DNA of 49,285 bases, from positions 1 to 49,285 of the forward strand of contig MTOU01000003.1 in NCBI GenBank assembly GCA_002011745.1, given 5' to 3'. The notes under the pieces are model-generated. The model did no database searches and was not told the DNA's origin. It was given only the letters and a program-made list of their open reading frames with translations. A program made the position numbers and the translations under genes. This DNA comes from Nitrospirae bacterium JdFR-85 (GTDB lineage: Bacteria > Nitrospirota > Thermodesulfovibrionia > Thermodesulfovibrionales > JdFR-85). Below, piece by piece: positions 43,907-49,285 of this stretch (position 1 is its first letter; each line of letters begins with the position of its first letter).

Positions 43907-45246
43907 AACTTTTAGAAAAGACAGAGACAGTCTTTGCTGCTACATCTCATACCAGAGAGATTTTAATAGGGTCTGGCTGGTCTTTCATGTTTAAAGTCCT
44001 TGCCTTAGGACTTGGATATATATCTACTTTAATAATATCAAACTTCTTTGGTGCCAGGGTGGTAGGGCTCTTTAATCTCTCTGCAACTGTTGTGACTATT
44101 GTGGTAATGTTTTGTCTAATGGGGTTTCCCACATCCATTTTAAGATTTGTTGGAGAGTATCAAGGTGACAGGGCTATTATTAGTATATTAGTACGTATGA
44201 TATTGATAAGTATTTTCACATCTTTTCCTTTTCTGATTGTAGGCTTTATCTTTGCAGATGAGATATCTATCCATGCCTTTCACGATGAAAGACTAAAGGA
44301 TTTCTTAAGGGTAATGTTTGTAGGTATTCCATTTGTAGTTGTTACAAATATACTGATTGAGTTCATACGGGGACTGAGGCTTATTAGAGTTTCTGAGACA
44401 CTTAGGAATTCTAATGTGTTATTTAGTCTTCCAGCTATAGTAATATTAGTTTTTCTATTGAAGTTCAATGATCTTACGCCTGCTGTAGCATACCTTTTTG
44501 CCTCAATAGCAGTTTTTACCATAGCTGTCTTTTATGTGCAAAAAACGGTTAAAAAATTGGAGTTTTATAAAAATACAGCCATTCAATATAAAAAAATAAT
44601 AAAAGTCTCTCTTCCAATGTTGATGACTGCTTCCATGTTTCTGATCACAGGTTCTGTTGATAAGCTCATGCTTGGATACTTCATGGGGCCTAAGGAAGTA
44701 GGTATCTATTCAGTGGCCTTCAGGGTGGCTGCACTGACGAGTATGATCCTGATGGCCATTAATACCATTGTGGCACCAAAGATGGCAGAACTTTACTGGG
44801 CTAAGAGATACAATGAACTGAAAAATATGGTGAGATTTTCTGCTAAGTTAATCTTTTTCTTATCCTTTCCGATACTTCTCTGCTTTATTATCTTTGCAAA
44901 GCCTATACTTTCACTTTTTGGACAGGAATTTGTTGCAGGGAAATGGGTATTGATAACTATTAGTGCAGGAGAGTTTATTAACGCTACCACTGGTCCAGTA
45001 GGATATTTTCTTGATATGACCGGTCTTCAGGTAGTACGTCGTAACCTGGTTTTCTTGTATATGCTTATGAATGTTTCCTTGAATTATATTCTTATTCCTG
45101 AGTATGGCTACAATGGTGCGGCTGTGGCTACAGCATTTACGCAAGGACTTTTTAATATAGCGGCTCTTATTTATGTATGGGTGAAAAGAGGGATTTTTAC
45201 TGGCTACATTCCTTTTGTTAGATTTGGTCAAGGAGATGTGCAATGA
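43903..45246 (+). CDS. wzx: Oligosaccharide flippase (Wzx type)
   Basis: This 447-residue polytopic membrane protein has about 12-14 helices and belongs to the polysaccharide-transporter/MATE-like superfamily (VVGLFNLSATVVTIVVMFCL; MGPKEVGIYSVAFRVAALTS). It is predicted to move undecaprenyl-linked repeat units across the inner membrane. It is tightly coupled to the regulator upstream and the sulfotransferase downstream by four-base overlaps. The membrane flippase family is firm; the exact glycan is unknown. Confidence 0.85.
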   Translation: MKLLEKTETVFAATSHTREILIGSGWSFMFKVLALGLGYISTLIISNFFGARVVGLFNLSATVVTIVVMFCLMGFPTSILRFVGEYQGDRAIISILVRMILISIFTSFPFLIVGFIFADEISIHAFHDERLKDFLRVMFVGIPFVVVTNILIEFIRGLRLIRVSETLRNSNVLFSLPAIVILVFLLKFNDLTPAVAYLFASIAVFTIAVFYVQKTVKKLEFYKNTAIQYKKIIKVSLPMLMTASMFLITGSVDKLMLGYFMGPKEVGIYSVAFRVAALTSMILMAINTIVAPKMAELYWAKRYNELKNMVRFSAKLIFFLSFPILLCFIIFAKPILSLFGQEFVAGKWVLITISAGEFINATTGPVGYFLDMTGLQVVRRNLVFLYMLMNVSLNYILIPEYGYNGAAVATAFTQGLFNIAALIYVWVKRGIFTGYIPFVRFGQGDVQ

Positions 45247-46166
45247 GACAGCAACTTCCAGATTTTTTGATTGTAGGTGCAGCTAAAAGCGGGACGACAT
45301 CTTTGGCAAATTATTTATCTGAACATCCTAATATATTTATCCCTAATGTGAAAGAACTACATTTTTTTGCATTTGCCAATGATTCTCCTAAGTTTAGTAC
45401 TCCTCATATATTAGGTCCTGTTCTTATTACCACTTTATCTGAGTATCTAAGTTTCTTCTCTTCTGCTCCTATAAATGCAGTTTTAGGAGAAGCTTCAGTG
45501 TCTTATCTTTACCAAAGATTATACAAGAGAGTAATTTCTAATATAAAAAAATATCATTCAAGATGGAAAGAAATAAAAATTATTATTATTCTTAGAGAAC
45601 CAGTTGAAAGGGCATTTTCACATTATGTAACACGACTTAATGATTTAGAAAGATTACCATTTAAAGAAGCTGTTTGGGCATGGCAAGAAAGAGAGAAAAA
45701 AGGATGGACTATAGCATATGATTACTTAGGATTAAGCTTTTATTATGAACCAGTAAAGGCATATGTTGAGACTTTTGATTATGTAAAAGTCTATCTTTAT
45801 GAAGATTTACAAGAAAGACCTTTGTGGTTAGTAAAAGATATTTTTAAATTTCTTGAAGTAGATAGTGATTTTATTCCTCAAAATCTGGGAAAGAAATATA
45901 ATGTTTCATTTGCAAATAAAAGTGATTTGCATCATATGTTATATAAACTTTATTGTACAGGTATAAAATATAATCCCTTAAAGCCTGCTATGAAAAGAAT
46001 ATCCGAGCAGACAAAAGAAAAAATTCATATGTGGATAAAGAAACAACTTTTTGTTAAACCACAACTTGATAAGGAAGTAAGAGAATCTTTAAAAGAAGTT
46101 TTCAGAGAAGACATTCTTAAACTCCAGGATCTTATAAAAAGAGACCTCTCACATTGGTTAAAATGA
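45243..46166 (+). CDS. PAPS-dependent sulfotransferase
   Basis: This 307-residue protein of the heparan-sulfate-type sulfotransferase family is predicted to move sulfate from PAPS to a glycan. The 5'-phosphosulfate loop is AAKSGTTSLANYL (about 13-25), and the 3'-phosphate strand and helix are LREPVERAFSHYVTRL (about 118-133). Its DNA is visibly richer in A and T than the upstream genes. It sits between the flippase and sugar-nucleotide genes, so the surface glycan is probably sulfated. Confidence 0.85.
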   Translation: MRQQLPDFLIVGAAKSGTTSLANYLSEHPNIFIPNVKELHFFAFANDSPKFSTPHILGPVLITTLSEYLSFFSSAPINAVLGEASVSYLYQRLYKRVISNIKKYHSRWKEIKIIIILREPVERAFSHYVTRLNDLERLPFKEAVWAWQEREKKGWTIAYDYLGLSFYYEPVKAYVETFDYVKVYLYEDLQERPLWLVKDIFKFLEVDSDFIPQNLGKKYNVSFANKSDLHHMLYKLYCTGIKYNPLKPAMKRISEQTKEKIHMWIKKQLFVKPQLDKEVRESLKEVFREDILKLQDLIKRDLSHWLK

Positions 46167-46177
46167 AAGGAGACAGT

Positions 46178-46594
46178 ATGGGAAGACTTAAGAACTGTAA
46201 GATTATTCAATTGCCAAAGATAACAGACAGAAGAGGCAATATTACATTCATTGAGAATAATAGACACATTCCTTTTGAAATCAAAAGGGTCTATTATCTT
46301 TATGATGTTCCCGGAGGAGAGAGCAGAGGCGGTCATGCTCATAAGCAGCTTCATCAATTTATAATTGCAGCCAGTGGTAGTTTTGATGTTGTGCTTGACG
46401 ACGGCTTTGAAAGAAAGCGGTTTCATCTAAATAGATCCTATTATGGTCTCTACCTCTGTCCTATGGTATGGAGGGAGTTAGATAATTTCTCTACAGGTGC
46501 TGTATGTTTAGTACTTGCTTCAGAATTTTATGATGAAAAGGACTATATTAGAGATTATAGTGAATTTAAAAGGTTGGTAAAAGGAGAAAAATAG
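46178..46594 (+). CDS. fdtA: dTDP-4-oxo-6-deoxyglucose 3,4-ketoisomerase (FdtA/QdtA type)
   Basis: This 138-residue cupin moves the keto group of dTDP-4-keto-6-deoxyglucose from C4 to C3, preparing it for amination. Cupin residues are in [19 protein letters not shown], and the family start [19 protein letters not shown] is clear. I chose the ATG at 46178 because AAAGGAG lies five bases upstream; a longer frame from 46154 runs into the sulfotransferase. FdtA and QdtA differ in product stereochemistry and cannot be told apart by eye. Confidence 0.85.
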   Translation: MGRLKNCKIIQLPKITDRRGNITFIENNRHIPFEIKRVYYLYDVPGGESRGGHAHKQLHQFIIAASGSFDVVLDDGFERKRFHLNRSYYGLYLCPMVWRELDNFSTGAVCLVLASEFYDEKDYIRDYSEFKRLVKGEK

Positions 46595-46595
46595 A

Positions 46596-47159
46596 ATGAA
46601 AGGCGTATTTATTCATCCAAAGGCTATAGTAGAATCTCAGGATGTTGGAGAAGGAACAAAAATATGGGCTTTTGCTCATGTTCTTAAGCATGCCAAGATA
46701 GGAAAGAACTGTAATATATGTGACCATACTTTTATCGAGAATGATGTGATTATAGGAGATAATGTTACTATTAAAAATGGGGTTTATTTGTGGGATGGAA
46801 TAAGGATTGAAGATAATGTTTTTATAGGCCCAAATGCAACTTTTACAAATGATATTCGTCCAAGAAGTAAGGTATATCCAGAACAGTTCCTCAAAACCCT
46901 TGTAAGGATAGGGGCAAGTATAGGGGCAAATGCTACTGTTCTTTGTGGGATTACCATAGGTAAATGGGCAATGGTGGGAGCAGGGAGTGTGGTGACCAAG
47001 GATGTGCCAGACTATGCATTAGTATATGGAGTACCTGCAGAGGTTATAAATTATGTATGTGAATGTGGTAAGGACTTGGAATTCAAAAATGATATAGCAG
47101 AGTGTGAGTGCGGAAAGGTGTTTAAAATCATAAATAAGTCTGTAGTGAGAAAAAAATGA
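46596..47159 (+). CDS. fdtC: Sugar N-acetyltransferase, hexapeptide-repeat type (FdtC-like)
   Basis: This 187-residue left-handed beta-helix acyltransferase has hexapeptide repeats throughout ([51 protein letters not shown]). A C-terminal cysteine-rich tail follows ([16 protein letters not shown]). Such enzymes acetylate the amino group of dTDP-3-amino-3,6-dideoxyhexoses. It starts one base after fdtA and overlaps the aminotransferase by four bases, supporting a common pathway. Confidence 0.85.
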   Translation: MKGVFIHPKAIVESQDVGEGTKIWAFAHVLKHAKIGKNCNICDHTFIENDVIIGDNVTIKNGVYLWDGIRIEDNVFIGPNATFTNDIRPRSKVYPEQFLKTLVRIGASIGANATVLCGITIGKWAMVGAGSVVTKDVPDYALVYGVPAEVINYVCECGKDLEFKNDIAECECGKVFKIINKSVVRKK

Positions 47160-48250
47160 TTGAATTTGTAAGAATTAAAGATGAATTGATAGAAATAGAA
47201 AAGGCTATTCAAGGAGTTATAAAAAGAGGATGGTTTATCTTAGGTGAGGAAGTAGAAAACTTTGAAAGAGAATTTGCTCACTATCTGGGTGTAAAATATG
47301 CAGTCTCTGTTAATTCTGGCTCAGATGCCCTTTATCTTGCAGTCAAGGCTCTTGGGATCGGTCCTGGCGATGAAGTAATAACGGTGGCACATACTTTTAT
47401 ATCAACAGTAGATGCAATAACAAGAAATGGGGCTACGCCCGTGTTTGTGGATATTGAGCCAGACACATACTGTATAGATGTTACTCAGATAGAAGAAAAG
47501 ATTACAGACAGAACAAAGGCTATAATACCTGTTCATCTTTATGGCCATCCAGCAGATATGGACCCTATAATGGAGATTGCAAAAAGATACAATCTTTATG
47601 TTATAGAGGATGCCTGCCAGGCCCATGGTGCTGAATACAAAGGTAAAAAAGTGGGCAGTGTTGGCCATTTAGGATGTTTCAGTTTTTATCCTGTAAAGAA
47701 TCTCGGTGCTTATGGCGATGGAGGAATGGTAGTTACTAATAATGAAGAATTAGCAGAAAGGATCAAAATGTTGCGCAATTACGGTCAGAAGAAAAAGTAT
47801 TTTCATGAGTTCATAGGAATCAATAGCCGCTTAGATGAGATCCAGGCTGCGGTATTGAGAGTAAAACTGAAGTATTTAGATGAATGGAACAACAAAAGGC
47901 GAGAAATTGCAACTTTGTATAACAGAGCACTTAAAAGATTAAATGTGGTTACTCCTGTAGAACGGGATTATGCAAAACATGTGTATCATCTGTATGTGAT
48001 AAGACATGAAAATAGGGATAAACTTCAGAGATATCTTCTTGAGAGAGGTATCCAAACCCAGATTCATTACCCTGTACCCGTGCATAAACAGAAGGCATAT
48101 TTAGAAAGACATTTACAAATAAAATTGACTGTAACTGAAAGAATATGTGGAGAAATAGTTTCTTTACCTATATATCCTTGGATAAATTTAGAAGATGTGA
48201 GAGTTGTTATTGATACTATAAATAGCTTTTTAAGTCAGACAAAGGTGTAA
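47156..48250 (+). CDS. fdtB: DegT/DnrJ-type sugar aminotransferase (FdtB-like)
   Basis: This 364-residue PLP enzyme aminates the C3 ketosugar made by FdtA. The PLP lysine lies in [17 protein letters not shown] (about 178-194), and the family stretches [14 protein letters not shown] and [11 protein letters not shown] are present. With fdtA and fdtC it would give dTDP-3-acetamido-3,6-dideoxyhexose (Fuc3NAc or Qui3NAc). The rmlA/rmlB genes that make the precursor are not in the window. Confidence 0.9.
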   Translation: MIEFVRIKDELIEIEKAIQGVIKRGWFILGEEVENFEREFAHYLGVKYAVSVNSGSDALYLAVKALGIGPGDEVITVAHTFISTVDAITRNGATPVFVDIEPDTYCIDVTQIEEKITDRTKAIIPVHLYGHPADMDPIMEIAKRYNLYVIEDACQAHGAEYKGKKVGSVGHLGCFSFYPVKNLGAYGDGGMVVTNNEELAERIKMLRNYGQKKKYFHEFIGINSRLDEIQAAVLRVKLKYLDEWNNKRREIATLYNRALKRLNVVTPVERDYAKHVYHLYVIRHENRDKLQRYLLERGIQTQIHYPVPVHKQKAYLERHLQIKLTVTERICGEIVSLPIYPWINLEDVRVVIDTINSFLSQTKV

Positions 48251-48254
48251 AAAA

Positions 48255-49184
48255 ATGCATCAGTATGAATATACACCTTTGGTAAGCATTATAATTCCTG
48301 CTTATAATCACGAAAAATATATTGAAGAGGCAATTAAAAGTGTGGGGACAGACTTATCGGAGTATTGAGATGATAGTTATTGATGATGGTTCTATAGACA
48401 GAACACCTGAAATATTAGCAAGATTACAAAAAGCTTCGCCTTTTGAATTCAAATTTATTAGACAAAGGAATTTAGGACCCTCAAAGACTTTAAATAAAGG
48501 TATCCGTCTCGCTCAAGGTGAGCTTGTATCTTTTTTAGCTTCTGACGATTTTTACTCAAAGGATAAAATAGAGAAGCAGGTAGAATGTTTTAGAAGGAAT
48601 TCCAGACTGAAGATTGTTGTAGCAAATGGAAGGCAGTATAAGGATGGAAAAACATTAAAAAGAATTCATTCAGAGAGAACTATTAGAATTCTTAATTCAG
48701 ATAAAAATACCATTTTGAGATATTTATATACTGAAAGCACATCTTTTTTTTGTCAGACTGCCTTATATAGAAAAGATTTTCTTTTTAAGGTCGGTCTTTT
48801 TGATGAAGAAGTTTTAGCAGATGATTGGGTTTTAAATATAAGAATATTTCAGAATATAAAAGATGAGAGTGAATATGCATACCTTGACGAGGATGTTGTC
48901 TATTATCGTCAACATGAATCCAATTTCATGGAGATATAGAAAGACATAATATGCTGAAGTTACAAGTCATTGAGAAATATTGTCCTCAAAAGTATAGAAA
49001 AGAGGCAGAAGGAAATATTTACTATGAAATTGCTAAATCATATATTATACATGATAAGTTTTTACAATCTATGAAATTTTTTTTAAAAAGCAATATTAAT
49101 AATTTTTGTTTAAAAAGATTATTTGAGTATTCAGTGATTATTTTATACAAAATTAAGAAGTTGACAATAGATAGAACTAAATGA
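48255..49184 (+). pseudogene. Family 2 glycosyltransferase broken by two frameshifts
   Basis: Three reading-frame pieces line up as one glycosyltransferase. Piece 1 (48255-48368) starts MHQYEYTPLVSIIIPAYNHE and reads ...EEAIKSV, then leaves frame. Piece 2 resumes at about 48343 with WGQTYRSIEMIVIDDGSID and continues through FLASDDFYSKDKI to YYRQHESN before a stop at 48937-48939. Piece 3, back in the first frame, reads ERHNMLKLQVIEKYCPQK and ends at 49184. The first break fits loss of one two-base unit in a GTGTGTGG run; the second lies between 48924 and 48938. The pieces together match a whole GT2 protein of about 310 residues. This is either real decay or sequence error. Confidence 0.75.
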
Positions 49185-49187
49185 ATA

Positions 49188-49285
49188 ATGCTACCTAAAG
49201 TTTCCATAATGATTCCCACATACAATCAGAGCAGATACATATCTGATGCTATTGAGAGTGCGTTAGCTCAGGATTATTCTAATAT
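49188..49285 (+). CDS. Family 2 glycosyltransferase, 5' part (runs off the window)
   Basis: From the ATG at 49188 the frame reads [20 protein letters not shown] and stays open to the edge (32 codons seen). The pattern of V-S-I-M-I-P-T-Y-N is the classic first strand of GT-A glycosyltransferases. It starts four bases after the previous stop, continuing the polysaccharide locus. Confidence 0.75.
   Translation, partial: MLPKVSIMIPTYNQSRYISDAIESALAQDYSN

Overview
The window looks like a compact chromosome segment of an anaerobic, didermic (Gram-negative type) bacterium. By eye its G+C content is about 40%. Supporting genes are a complete Rnf complex, a formate dehydrogenase module, hydrogenase maturation genes, a selenocysteine tRNA, a pentaheme c-type cytochrome, an outer-membrane porin and an O-antigen/exopolysaccharide locus. 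The overall style reminds me of Nitrospirota (Thermodesulfovibrio-like) or neighbouring anaerobic lineages, but this is an impression; no 16S gene is present to prove it. I see no insertion sequence, prophage or CRISPR array.

Layout. 1-4923: end of a response regulator, then an inositol-monophosphatase-family enzyme, a DUF815 ATPase, uppP and ftsK, tightly packed. 5080-10690: rnfCDGEAB with its own leader. 10702-11732: a DUF3617 protein, a small coiled-coil protein, tRNA-Gly(GCC) and tRNA-Cys(GCA). 11754-15109: hypF and hypD, then convergent larB, a zinc-ribbon protein and tsaB. 16850-20776 (minus strand): an fdhA-FeS-flavin module predicted to couple formate to NAD(P). 20847-20944: selC, divergent from fdhA. 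21048-23798: ispF-trmD-rplS-rnhB-pyrE. 23799-25424: a porin with an elaborate upstream region and a strong terminator. 25451-28743: UDP-sugar dehydrogenase, a small mechanosensitive-channel-like protein and a GpgS/MgS-like glycosyltransferase. 28796-31959: a cobalamin-type radical SAM protein, a TrmN6-like methylase, an RNase HI-family protein and a CdsZ-like zinc-ribbon protein. 32059-32135: a CAT-anticodon tRNA. 32183-41384: a lipoprotein, large multi-span membrane proteins with TPR tails, a dolichol-phosphate-mannose-synthase-type glycosyltransferase, a methyltransferase and an HDOD signalling protein. 41402-43157: a HAMP-only membrane protein and a pentaheme cytochrome. 43301-49285: a polysaccharide locus (EPS-type MarR regulator, Wzx flippase, sulfotransferase, FdtA/FdtC/FdtB-type dideoxy-amino-sugar enzymes, a frameshifted glycosyltransferase and a second glycosyltransferase cut by the window edge).

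How the parts fit. Formate oxidation would yield NAD(P)H, and Rnf would exchange electrons between NADH and ferredoxin while building an ion gradient. hypF and hypD imply a NiFe hydrogenase elsewhere in the genome. selC implies Sec-containing proteins elsewhere, because the local formate dehydrogenase carries Cys at the Sec position. Genes are packed, with several tail-to-tail overlaps.

The least expected signals are non-coding. Several genes lack a Shine-Dalgarno sequence and have an extended -10 element (TGnTATAAT-like) only 6-15 bases before the start codon, suggesting leaderless or near-leaderless mRNAs. A perfect 17-base palindrome covers the start codon of the polysaccharide-locus regulator. 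The porin has tandem repeats next to a good promoter and two hairpins before its start, one enclosing its ribosome binding site.
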